Shown here piece after piece: positions 16,594 to 24,275 of a DNA stretch of 48,344 nucleotides. Source of the stretch: Prochloraceae cyanobacterium PL24a_bin.78 (lineage in GTDB: Bacteria; Cyanobacteriota; Cyanobacteriia; Cyanobacteriales; JANQIW01); the NCBI GenBank assembly GCA_028281945.1, contig JANQIW010000129.1:1-48344 (forward strand). Direction: 5' to 3'. The notes beneath the pieces were generated by a model. That model saw only the letters and a list, made by a program, of their open reading frames with translations. It did not search any database and had not been told where the DNA came from. The translations under genes were made by a program, and so were the position numbers. Each line of letters begins with the position of its first letter. Positions within the stretch are counted from its first letter, which is position 1.

Positions 16594-17520
16594 ATGATCT
16601 CAAAAAAATTAGTATTAATGGATCACGATGGTGCCATTGATGACTTTTTAGCCATGACTCTTTTGATGAAAATGCCTAATATTGAGCATCTTGGAGTTGT
16701 GGTAACTCCTGCTGATTGTTATATTAAATCCGCTGTTAGTGTTACTCGAAAAATTCTGGATTTAATGGGAAAAAATCAGATCCCAGTAGCAGAAAGTACT
16801 GCTAGAGGAGTGAATCCTTTTCCTTCTAGTTTTCGCAAAGATTCTTTAATCATCGATAATTTTCCTCTTCTTAATGAACAAGAAGAAATTAAAACCCCCT
16901 TAGCCAGAGAAATCGGACAAGAATTTACCATTAAAGTCTTACAAGAAGCAACAGATCCCGTTACTCTTCTGGTAACTGGTCCCCTGACAACCCTTGCTAC
17001 TGCTTTAGATATCGCTCCAGAAATCGAAAATAAAATTAAAGAAATTGTCTGGATGGGTGGTGCTCTTAATGTTTCTGGTAATGTGAGTAAAGAACATGCT
17101 CCTGAACATGATGGATCTGCTGAATGGAATGTTTATTGGGATCCTTTTGCTGCTTATCGCATTTGGCAAAGTAGAATTCCCGTTATTTTATGTCCTTTAG
17201 ATGTGACAAATAATGTACCTTTAACTCCAGAATTCATCCGGCAATTGGCGAAACAACGTCATTATCCTTTATCAGATTTGGCAGGATTATGTTATTCTTT
17301 GGCAATTCCTCAACACTATTATTGCTGGGATTTGGTAGCTACAGTTTATTTAGACTGCCCTGAATTTTACGAAATTCGAGAGGAAGAAACAACGATTATT
17401 ACTACTGGTTTAAGTCAAGGGCAAAGTAAAATTGAATTAGGTGCTAGAAAAATCAAGGTTATGGAAAAAATGGATACGGAAAAGTTTTATGATTATCTCT
17501 TGACACAATGGAAATCTTAG
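16594..17520 (+). CDS. Nucleoside hydrolase family protein
   Basis: A 308-residue member of the inosine/uridine-preferring nucleoside hydrolase family, which cleaves the N-glycosidic bond of ribonucleosides. The calcium-binding cluster is DHDGAIDDFLAM near the N-terminus (usual form DTDxGxDDxxA, so His replaces Thr). Later landmarks are LLVTGPLTTLATAL, IVWMGGALNVSGNV and AEWNVYWDPFAAYRIW, which holds the Asn and Asp of the substrate pocket. The last Asp ligand is probably in HYYCWDLVATVYL. Likely purine or pyrimidine salvage; the exact nucleoside is not predictable. No ribosome binding site is obvious before ATG 16594. Confidence 0.9.
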   Translation: MISKKLVLMDHDGAIDDFLAMTLLMKMPNIEHLGVVVTPADCYIKSAVSVTRKILDLMGKNQIPVAESTARGVNPFPSSFRKDSLIIDNFPLLNEQEEIKTPLAREIGQEFTIKVLQEATDPVTLLVTGPLTTLATALDIAPEIENKIKEIVWMGGALNVSGNVSKEHAPEHDGSAEWNVYWDPFAAYRIWQSRIPVILCPLDVTNNVPLTPEFIRQLAKQRHYPLSDLAGLCYSLAIPQHYYCWDLVATVYLDCPEFYEIREEETTIITTGLSQGQSKIELGARKIKVMEKMDTEKFYDYLLTQWKS

Positions 17521-17640
17521 TTGAAATTTAATATGATTTAGTTTATTTAAAATAAATACTAATAAAATCCTTTATTTGCTTTGATTAAATTAATTATAAA
17601 TTTAGATAATGGTAAATTAAACTTTTAACGATTCAAAACT

Positions 17641-18393
17641 TTAAGCATTTTTTATAAAACGAATAATTTCTCTAACATTACCTAAAAATTGACTATCTTC
17701 TGTGAGTTGAGAGATAGCATTTTGGGCTTCTTTAGATAACTCTTGATGTTGAACTTGATTTGTTGCCTGAAATTGTTCAAAAGTTGCTCTCAAATTAGCT
17801 AAATTTTTCCTTATTTGTTCTTCTTCTTGCTTTTGATTTGTCTTTTGTCTTTGATCTTCTTCATGCCATTTAGTGATTTTTTGTTCAAGTCGTCGAACTC
17901 GATTTCTTAACTCTAAAATGTCTTCACGAGGATACTTAATTTGTTTGCGAATATTAGATAAACGATTAGCTAAATATTGATAAGCACGAATGCTAGGACG
18001 TAAAACAGTAAACAATAAAGCTGCTACAGATCCGATATAACCTATTACAGTTATCTGATAATAAGCTAAAAGATACAATCCTATACTAGATAAAACATGA
18101 AGGCAAATGGCAATTATCAAAGAAAAAACACTTACTTTTTGAGCATATTTGAGTTGTTTATCATCAACTGGGATTCCTTTTTCCAAAGAAATAGCACCTT
18201 CAGCTATAACTTCTCGAGCATCAAAATAAATATTCCAAGGAATAGTTACAATTGCCAATAACCAATAAAAACTACCTATCCCAATTAGCCAATCAACAAT
18301 ATTTCCTGCTGGAATATTTAACCATTGCAAAATACCAAAAGCTACAATGGCGATAATCCCAATGCTAAGAGTCAAACCAACATTAAGTAACAT
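17641..18393 (-). CDS. Membrane protein with C-terminal coiled coil, unknown function
   Basis: A 250-residue protein with four hydrophobic helices in two hairpins (about 3-25, 32-55, 88-110 and 113-135) and an amphipathic region between them (YFDAREVIAEGAISLEKGIP). From about residue 145 to 235 it is strongly charged with heptad-like spacing (ILELRNRVRRLEQKITKWHE, then QKQEEEQIRKNLANLRATFE), which predicts a cytoplasmic coiled coil. It could be a scaffold or stress-responsive membrane protein. No catalytic motif and no family were recognised. It is divergent from the next gene, sharing about 100 bases of upstream DNA. Confidence 0.75.
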   Translation of the reverse strand: MLLNVGLTLSIGIIAIVAFGILQWLNIPAGNIVDWLIGIGSFYWLLAIVTIPWNIYFDAREVIAEGAISLEKGIPVDDKQLKYAQKVSVFSLIIAICLHVLSSIGLYLLAYYQITVIGYIGSVAALLFTVLRPSIRAYQYLANRLSNIRKQIKYPREDILELRNRVRRLEQKITKWHEEDQRQKTNQKQEEEQIRKNLANLRATFEQFQATNQVQHQELSKEAQNAISQLTEDSQFLGNVREIIRFIKNA

Positions 18394-18500
18394 TTCTCAT
18401 TCCTCTAGGATTTGAAGATTTGTCTTCTTAATTATTACTGTCAAACTTGATATTTGTCTCAAGAAGTGTGATACTTTAAAAAGTGTTTCTTTTAGAGTTA

Positions 18501-19076
18501 ATGAATACTCCAAGCCATTACATTTTAAATCTAGCTTTCTTAAGCAAAACAATTGCTCCCAAAGAAAATGTAGCTATTACTATAGGCGCAATTTTACCAG
18601 ATGTTCCAATATTTATCTTCTATTTTGTAGCTAAATTTATCTATAAACTACCAGAAAATAAAATTTGGTCTCAAGCTTATTACGAACCTTTTTGGCAAAA
18701 TATCATTGCTTTTACTCATTCTTTTCCTGTTGCTATTATTGGTTTAATAATTTCTATGTATTTCGGCTGGAAATCAATGAGTGTGTTTTTTATCAGTATG
18801 ATTTGTCATTCTCTATTAGATATACCTTTTCATAATGATGATGCTCATCGGCATTTTTTCCCGTTCACAGATTATCGTTTTATTAGTCCACTTTCCTATT
18901 GGGATCCAAATCATTATGGTAAATTAGTTGGTTTTTTTGAATTATCATTAGTATTGGGAGTAACTCCTATGGTATTAAATATTCTTAATTCTATATATAC
19001 TAAAGGAATATTAATTCTCATGGATTTATTTTTCATTTTTATCTACTTTAGATTTTACCTTTCGTTTAAAATATAG
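18501..19076 (+). CDS. YdjM-like membrane-bound putative metal-dependent hydrolase
   Basis: A 191-residue membrane protein. The start is taken at ATG 18501 (MNTPSHYILNLAFL) because family members begin there; an in-frame GTG at 18483 would add six residues. Metal-ligand-like His and Asp residues recur: NTPSHYI, ILPDVP, FTHSFP and CHSLLDIPFHNDDAHRHFFP, as in the YdjM/DUF457 group of inner-membrane putative hydrolases, some of which are LexA-controlled in other bacteria. Four or five transmembrane helices alternate with these motifs. No LexA-like box was identified upstream. The substrate is unknown. Confidence 0.7.
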   Translation: MNTPSHYILNLAFLSKTIAPKENVAITIGAILPDVPIFIFYFVAKFIYKLPENKIWSQAYYEPFWQNIIAFTHSFPVAIIGLIISMYFGWKSMSVFFISMICHSLLDIPFHNDDAHRHFFPFTDYRFISPLSYWDPNHYGKLVGFFELSLVLGVTPMVLNILNSIYTKGILILMDLFFIFIYFRFYLSFKI

Positions 19077-19190
19077 ATTTTATCTAGTATGAGTAATTAA
19101 TTGGGTATATTTTAAGAATTATTTTCTTAGTAAAAATATTAGTAAGCCTAGCTATATAATAACTATTTAAATTTTATTAATGAATTAAGA

Positions 19191-20546
19191 ATGAACTTAT
19201 CAGCTAAATCAAAAGATTCTATTTATCAATTCACTGAAAATCTAGAAAATGCTCCCAAAGCTTTATACTTAAATTATTGTAGTGTCGATAATTTGGTAAC
19301 AACATTGATAGATTTTTCGATAGGACAACAGTTGAATTCTGTAGTTTGGATGAAAATATCCCAAAAAAATACTTGGTTAGAAGAAGTTAAACGCTTTTTA
19401 CAAAAGGATAATCTTGAAAAGGTTTATTTGTATCAGAAGGAATTATCTTTAGAACTAGAATCTACAGAATTTAAGGATAAAGTTATTTCTTTTGATTTGG
19501 AATTAGATCCAGTTTTAGAAGGAGAATGCTTTTTTATTCTACTATCTTCTCAATGTTGTAGTATGATTATTGGACAAACTTTAGAAGATGAAAATTATTT
19601 AAAAACAATTTGTAGTTTTGATTCTAAAATAATTAAGTCAGTCTTAGAAAAGATTAGAGAAAATATCATCATTGATGATAATATTAAATCTAACTTATTT
19701 ATCAATTCAAAAGATATTAATTTAAAAACTGAGTCTATAACAGTAAATTTATTAAATTATTTATTTCTACAACAATTAGAAAAGAATAATCAACTAGAAG
19801 AAAATTCTAAACAACAAGAAGATTTTACTTTACAAATCTCCCAATTAAACGAAGAAATTAATAAAAATAGAGAATTTCTGGGCAAATTGGGAAGAGAATT
19901 ACGCCAACCCATTTCTACTATGAAAACTGCTCTTAGTTTATTAGAATCAACTAAGATAAAAAAAGAACAGCGACTTCGATATTTACAATTACTAAAGAAA
20001 GAATGTGAATACCAAAATAGTTTAATTAGAGGGTTGTTAGAATTAATTGAAATTGATAAACTACCGATAGAAGAACGAAATACTCCAGTATATTTAGACG
20101 ATCTAGTTCCAGGCATTGTGAGCACTTATCAACCTCTTGCCATAGAAAAAGGAATTCAATTAGGATATACTATCCCTTCTGGTTTCCCTCCAGTGTCTTG
20201 TCCTATATCTTGGTTAAGGCAAGTAATTATTCAGATGCTAAATAATAGTCTTAAATTCACTCCATCCCAAGGGAAAGTTTTTGTTCGAGCTAGTTGTGGT
20301 GATAAATTTATAACATTAATCTTTACAGATACGGGAATTGGTATTCCAAGAAATGAAATAAATCAAATTTTTAACAGCTTTTATCGAGGTCAAAATGCTA
20401 AAATAAATGATAATATTAGTGCTGGTTTAGGTTTAACTATTGTCAAAAAAATAATTGATTTCTCTGGGGGTTCTATTTCTGTGACTAGCATTGTTGAAAA
20501 AGGTTCTAAATTTAAGGTATTATTACCAATTTTTCAAGAAAATTAA
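19191..20546 (+). CDS. DICT-domain histidine kinase homologue lacking the phospho-acceptor His
   Basis: A 451-residue soluble sensor kinase homologue. The N-terminal ~180 residues resemble the DICT sensory domain of cyanobacterial signalling proteins. A coiled-coil helix (about 190-228) leads into the dimerisation helix LGKLGRELRQPISTMKTALSLL. Active kinases have SHELR here; this one has GRELR, with Arg235 (AGA at 19893-19895) in place of His. The ATPase domain looks intact: N-box QVIIQMLNNSLKFTP, G1 FTDTGIGIP, F-box FNSFYRG and G2 SAGLGLTIVKKII. It may bind or hydrolyse ATP, phosphorylate a partner dimerisation domain in trans, or act as a pseudokinase. No response regulator is adjacent. Confidence 0.88.
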   Translation: MNLSAKSKDSIYQFTENLENAPKALYLNYCSVDNLVTTLIDFSIGQQLNSVVWMKISQKNTWLEEVKRFLQKDNLEKVYLYQKELSLELESTEFKDKVISFDLELDPVLEGECFFILLSSQCCSMIIGQTLEDENYLKTICSFDSKIIKSVLEKIRENIIIDDNIKSNLFINSKDINLKTESITVNLLNYLFLQQLEKNNQLEENSKQQEDFTLQISQLNEEINKNREFLGKLGRELRQPISTMKTALSLLESTKIKKEQRLRYLQLLKKECEYQNSLIRGLLELIEIDKLPIEERNTPVYLDDLVPGIVSTYQPLAIEKGIQLGYTIPSGFPPVSCPISWLRQVIIQMLNNSLKFTPSQGKVFVRASCGDKFITLIFTDTGIGIPRNEINQIFNSFYRGQNAKINDNISAGLGLTIVKKIIDFSGGSISVTSIVEKGSKFKVLLPIFQEN

Positions 20547-20665
20547 TGATTTAAATTTTAATAAGTCAAAAGTAATATAAAATAACTAATCTTAAAATCA
20601 ACTAAATCTTGATTGACAAAACCTTATTTTATCAGGTAGAATAATAAACATGGAATTGTAAGCAT

Positions 20666-20782
20666 ATGGCAAATTCCCAAATCCAAAGGAAATTATCAGA
20701 AATTAGTTTACCTCTTGGATACGAGTTACCAGTTATCTGCACACCATATGATTTTATAATAACTTACCATAAAGGAGAATAA
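20666..20782 (+). CDS. Small ORF upstream of a conserved small protein
   Basis: A 38-codon frame, ATG 20666 to TAA 20782, reading MANSQIQRKLSEISLPLGY then ELPVICTPYDFIITYHKGE. Its end contains the AAAGGAG that serves the next gene, whose ATG is three bases after this stop, so the two look like a small operon. The family is not recognised. The short length and abrupt end suggest either a genuine small protein or the surviving head of a longer partner. A nearby TATGG context gives no strong ribosome binding site for it. Confidence 0.4.
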   Translation: MANSQIQRKLSEISLPLGYELPVICTPYDFIITYHKGE

Positions 20783-20785
20783 ACC

Positions 20786-20980
20786 ATGTATAAAGATGAA
20801 ATTGTTGAAGAAATTCATAAATATCGCGAAGACTATGCTAAATCTTTTAACTATGATCTCAATGCTATTTTTGAAGATTTGCGTAAAAAACAAATTAAAA
20901 GTGGGCGTAAAGTGGTAGAACTTCCTATTAAGCGAAAATTTCATCCTTCTTCAGAAAAGACTACTGAAAATAATAGTTAA
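20786..20980 (+). CDS. Small conserved cyanobacterial protein
   Basis: A 64-residue acidic-basic protein: MYKDEIVEEIHKYREDYAK, a helix SFNYDLNAIFEDLRKKQIKS, then a basic tail. The pattern (MYxDEI.EE....R..Y, then DL..I..DLR..Q) is common in small cyanobacterial proteins of unknown role, often found next to toxin-like genes. AAAGGAG at 20771-20777 gives a good start. No membrane segment or catalytic motif is visible. Confidence 0.7.
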   Translation: MYKDEIVEEIHKYREDYAKSFNYDLNAIFEDLRKKQIKSGRKVVELPIKRKFHPSSEKTTENNS

Positions 20981-21011
20981 TACTATTTAACATTAGGAAT
21001 TGTTAAATTTA

Positions 21012-21746
21012 ATGGAACAAGTGCGAATTGTTTTAGTGGAGCCTGCCGGGGCACTTAATGTAGGTTCCATTGCCAGGGTAATGAAAAATATGGGATTGTC
21101 TCAGTTAGTATTAGTCAATCCTCAATGTAATCCCCTCGGAGAAGAAGCCCAATTAATGGCAGTGCATGGAGATGATGTTTTGAGTAGTGCCAAAATCGTA
21201 GAAACTTTGCCAGAAGCATTACAAGGATGTCAACGAGTCATTGCTACTACCGCTCGTCAAAGGAGTTATCCCATCAATTTAGAATCTCCTGAAATGGCCA
21301 TGAGTTGGTTATTGGCTCCCAATATTTCTTCAGCTTTAATTTTTGGCCCTGAAGAGCGAGGTTTGAGTAATTTAGAGCTTAATTATGCTCAAAGATTTGT
21401 CTGCATTCCTAGTAATCCGGAATATCCTTCTTTAAATTTGGCTCAAGCTGTAGCTATTTGTGGTTATGAGATTGCCAAAGCCCATCGATCGTTAGAATTA
21501 TCATCAGAAGAAATTCCACCTTCGGAAATAACTCCTATTGATGCCGCTTCTGTTGATGATTTGGAGGGTTATTATCAAGATTTAGAGTCTTTATTGTTAA
21601 AAATAGGTTATGTTTATCCCCATACTGCCCAATCTCGCATGGAAAAACTTCGTCGTCTTTTTAATCAAGCTAATTTAAATACTTCTGAAGTGGCGATGTT
21701 ACGGGGAATTTTACGACAAATGAATTGGGCTTTAAAACAAAAGTAA
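21012..21746 (+). CDS. trmJ: tRNA (cytidine/uridine-2'-O-)-methyltransferase TrmJ-like
   Basis: SPOUT-class RNA 2'-O-methyltransferase of the TrmH group 1/TrmJ type, which modifies position 32 of tRNA in characterised relatives. ATG 21012 was preferred over TTG 21000 because the upstream TAGGAA suits only the later start. The knot motifs are VEPAGALNVGSIARVMKNMG (motif 1), ALIFGPEERGLSN (motif 2) and CIPSNPEYPSLNLAQAVAIC (motif 3). A C-terminal helical extension (about 165-244) is typical of TrmJ. The exact tRNA substrate set is not readable from sequence. Confidence 0.88.
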   Translation: MEQVRIVLVEPAGALNVGSIARVMKNMGLSQLVLVNPQCNPLGEEAQLMAVHGDDVLSSAKIVETLPEALQGCQRVIATTARQRSYPINLESPEMAMSWLLAPNISSALIFGPEERGLSNLELNYAQRFVCIPSNPEYPSLNLAQAVAICGYEIAKAHRSLELSSEEIPPSEITPIDAASVDDLEGYYQDLESLLLKIGYVYPHTAQSRMEKLRRLFNQANLNTSEVAMLRGILRQMNWALKQK

Positions 21747-21830
21747 ATCTAGCAAAACTAAAAAAATAATTAAGTTTTAAAGATCTCTATCGTTTATATT
21801 GAAGTTGTCAAGGTATATTTCTTTAAACCA

Positions 21831-23093
21831 GTGGAAAGTCAACGAAACAACATCAACGATCAAGATTCATCGATTCATCAACAAAATGATGAAAACCAAG
21901 ATATAAGTTTTAATTTAGTGGATTTTGAAGATCGAAAACAATCTAAATTAGTAGTATCCTCTCATGGAAAATTATCAAAGAAAAACCATGATACCCATCA
22001 TGTTTTAGAAATTACTCAGGCAGATTCTAAAGATTCTTTTTCTTTAGCAATTGTCTATCTTATTCGTTTGTTAATTCTCGGAATTGGATTAGGGGCAATT
22101 GCCGGAACTACTTTGTCTTCAATTGATTTTACCAACCCTAAATATTTTTCTTTTCTATTTAACGAATCTAGCTCTTCAGAAAAAGCTAAAACTCCAGAAA
22201 TTTTATCAACTTCAGAAACTTCAGAGACTTCAGAAACTCCAGAAATTTCATTATCATCATCGTTATCAAATTTTAGTTTAGGGAATGATCTTCCCGCTTT
22301 AAAGGAAAAGTTAGAAAAACTTGCTTTGAGATATCCTCACTTAAAACCCGGTGCCTTTTTTATCGATCTTGATAATGGTAATTATGTAAATCTTGGAGGA
22401 GATATTCCTTATTCTGCTGCTAGTACCATTAAAACTCCTATTCTCATTGCTTTATTTGAAGATATTGATGCCGGTAAAATTCATTTAGATCAACAATTAG
22501 TTATGACACGAGAATTAATTGGTGGTGGTGCGGGAAGTTTACAATATCAAAAACCTGGTAGTAAATATTCTGTTTTAGAAACGGCAACTAAAATGATTGT
22601 GATTAGTGATAATACTGCCACTAATATGATTATTGATGCTTTAGGAGGAATTGGTGTTCTTAATGAACGATTTAAGAGTTGGGGTTTAACTCATACTAAA
22701 ATTTCTAATTTATTACCAGATTTAAAAGGAACTAATACCACTAGCCCTGAAGATTTGGCTAAATTATTAGGTATGCTTGATGCTGATGAATTGGTTTCTT
22801 CCCGTTCTCGCGATCGAATTTTAGCTATTATGAGAAGGACTAGAACTAGAACTTTGCTCCCTCAAGGTTTAGAAAAAGGGGCAATGATTGCTCATAAGAC
22901 TGGTGATATTGGTACATCACTGGGTGATGGAGGGATTATTGATATGCCTAATGGGAAACGTTATGTTGGTGCTGTTTTAGTTGAACGTCCTTTTAATGAT
23001 TATAGTGCTAGGACTTTAATTCAAGAGATGTCCAAAACTTCTTATCTTCATTTTAAGTATTATTTGCCTCGCCCTTTTGAGAATAAAAATTAA
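21831..23093 (+). CDS. Membrane-anchored class A beta-lactamase-like serine hydrolase
   Basis: A 420-residue protein with a GTG start at 21831. A cytoplasmic acidic N-terminus (1-70) leads to one transmembrane helix (about 71-95), a Ser/Glu/Thr-rich linker with SETSETSETPE repeats (about 127-150), and a beta-lactamase/penicillin-binding type domain (about 155-415). The three active-site boxes are visible: STIK (Ser198 to Lys201), SDN (259-261) and KTG (356-358). A general peptidoglycan-related carboxypeptidase or beta-lactamase role in the periplasm is likely. The N-terminal cytoplasmic extension is unusual for secreted beta-lactamases. Confidence 0.88.
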   Translation: MESQRNNINDQDSSIHQQNDENQDISFNLVDFEDRKQSKLVVSSHGKLSKKNHDTHHVLEITQADSKDSFSLAIVYLIRLLILGIGLGAIAGTTLSSIDFTNPKYFSFLFNESSSSEKAKTPEILSTSETSETSETPEISLSSSLSNFSLGNDLPALKEKLEKLALRYPHLKPGAFFIDLDNGNYVNLGGDIPYSAASTIKTPILIALFEDIDAGKIHLDQQLVMTRELIGGGAGSLQYQKPGSKYSVLETATKMIVISDNTATNMIIDALGGIGVLNERFKSWGLTHTKISNLLPDLKGTNTTSPEDLAKLLGMLDADELVSSRSRDRILAIMRRTRTRTLLPQGLEKGAMIAHKTGDIGTSLGDGGIIDMPNGKRYVGAVLVERPFNDYSARTLIQEMSKTSYLHFKYYLPRPFENKN

Positions 23094-23116
23094 TTTTAAT
23101 TAAAAGTTGGACAGCG

Positions 23117-23147
23117 AAAAAGCTTCCAGCTACCAGCTTTTTTTGGT
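23117..23147 (+). terminator. Rho-independent terminator after the beta-lactamase-like gene
   Basis: AAAAAGCT (23117-23124) pairs with AGCTTTTT (23135-23142) around TCCAGCTACC, followed by more T. The stop codon of the preceding gene is 24 bases away. Confidence 0.7.
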
Positions 23148-23202
23148 TGGAGGAAGTTAATAGTGGAAATTATTTCTGTTTTTACTAATTTGAATTTTTA
23201 AT

Positions 23203-23796
23203 TTATAAGAGATTATTTTGACTTTCTTTTTTCCAAGGGAAAGATATATTTCGTATTTTCTTTTTTAATTTCATCAAAATTCTTAACCATGCTTGGGCAG
23301 GAGGATCATAAAAGGTGAAAATATCTCCATAAGCAACCATTGCATTCTGATGGTGCAACCAATGTATTTCAGGAGTTACGATACAAAAAATACTGCAAAG
23401 TTTTTGTACTGGTGAGGGCGTTTTCCAATCTAAGGCGCAAATATGTCTCCAAATTACATGAAATTCTCCACACATTAAGCCTAAAATTGTTCCTATGGGG
23501 GAGATTTGCCAAAACCACGGAACAAATATGATATATGGCAGTGATCCTAAAAATCCATCTAATAATACTAAAGGATTTCTTGTTAATACTGCATAATGAA
23601 TAAAGCTCTTATTATTACTATGATGAACTAAGATATGAAATTTACCAAAAACGTGCTCTGGTACATGATAAACAAAGGTTGATAAAAAATCACCTATTAG
23701 TAATAGTGCAAAAATAACTACAATAATCTTAATTAACAGCAAAATTAACTCCTTTATCTGGTCACATATATTCCCACATATAGAGGTGGGTTGCAC
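23203..23796 (-). CDS. Fatty acid hydroxylase/sterol desaturase superfamily membrane protein
   Basis: A 197-residue membrane protein with the His clusters of the fatty acid hydroxylase superfamily: HVPEHVFGKFHILVHHSNN (about residues 44-62), GEFHVIWRH and EIHWLHHQNA. These hold the di-iron ligands in characterised members. An N-terminal helix (about 13-38) and a central hydrophobic pair anchor it. The length is short for the superfamily, but all three clusters are present. The substrate (fatty acid, carotenoid or sterol) cannot be told. It is convergent with the preceding gene, with a terminator between. Confidence 0.82.
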   Translation of the reverse strand: MQPTSICGNICDQIKELILLLIKIIVVIFALLLIGDFLSTFVYHVPEHVFGKFHILVHHSNNKSFIHYAVLTRNPLVLLDGFLGSLPYIIFVPWFWQISPIGTILGLMCGEFHVIWRHICALDWKTPSPVQKLCSIFCIVTPEIHWLHHQNAMVAYGDIFTFYDPPAQAWLRILMKLKKKIRNISFPWKKESQNNLL

Positions 23797-23933
23797 TGGG
23801 TTTCTTCAGAGAAGCCTACTACATAAAACCATAATTTTATTAGATTAAAACTTAAGTCTTTATAAAATAACTTTTGAGATTTAATAATTAAGTTTTTATA
23901 ATTACTTTTTAAAGTTTCAATAATCTTTTTATT

Positions 23934-24010
23934 TACTGATTATTTATTATTTTTTACTGATTATTTATTACTTTTAATGATTATTTATTACTTATTACTT
24001 AATTATTGAT
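23934..24010. repeat. ACTGATTATTTATTA short tandem repeat
   Basis: Several tandem, slightly diverged copies of ACTGATTATTTATTA, ending in TACTTATTACTTAATTATTG. It abuts copy C of the dispersed repeat within the 479-base gap 23797-24275. The remainder of the gap (23797-23933) shows nothing recognisable. Confidence 0.65.
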
Positions 24011-24013
24011 TAC

Positions 24014-24262
24014 TGATATCAACTTTCTCAAATTAATGATAGAGTTTGAAAATCCTAAATTTAGGATAATTAACCAATATTTTTCTACTCATTCACCCAT
24101 TCTCCCCATCACCCATTCTCCCCATCCTTGATTAAGTAATAAGTAATAAGTAAATAAAATGTACTCTTTTTTTCCTCATTCCCCCATTCTCAAAGAAGCC
24201 ATTCTCTTAAAAACCATCACCCATCTCCCAATCACCCATTCCCCCTAATTTCCCCATTTCTC
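24014..24262 (-). repeat. Dispersed intergenic repeat, copy C
   Basis: Read on the minus strand it has an AATGGGGAGA-type tandem run (24095-24260), TTACTTATTACTTATTACTT inside it, then TTGGTTAATTATCCTAAATT with a perfect 16-bp palindrome ATCCTAAATTTAGGAT, then AACTCTATCATTA and GTTGATATC. TACTTATTACTTATTACTTA followed by CAAGGA is also shared with copy A. It lies downstream of two genes. Confidence 0.75.
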
Positions 24263-24275
24263 AATTCACATTAGA

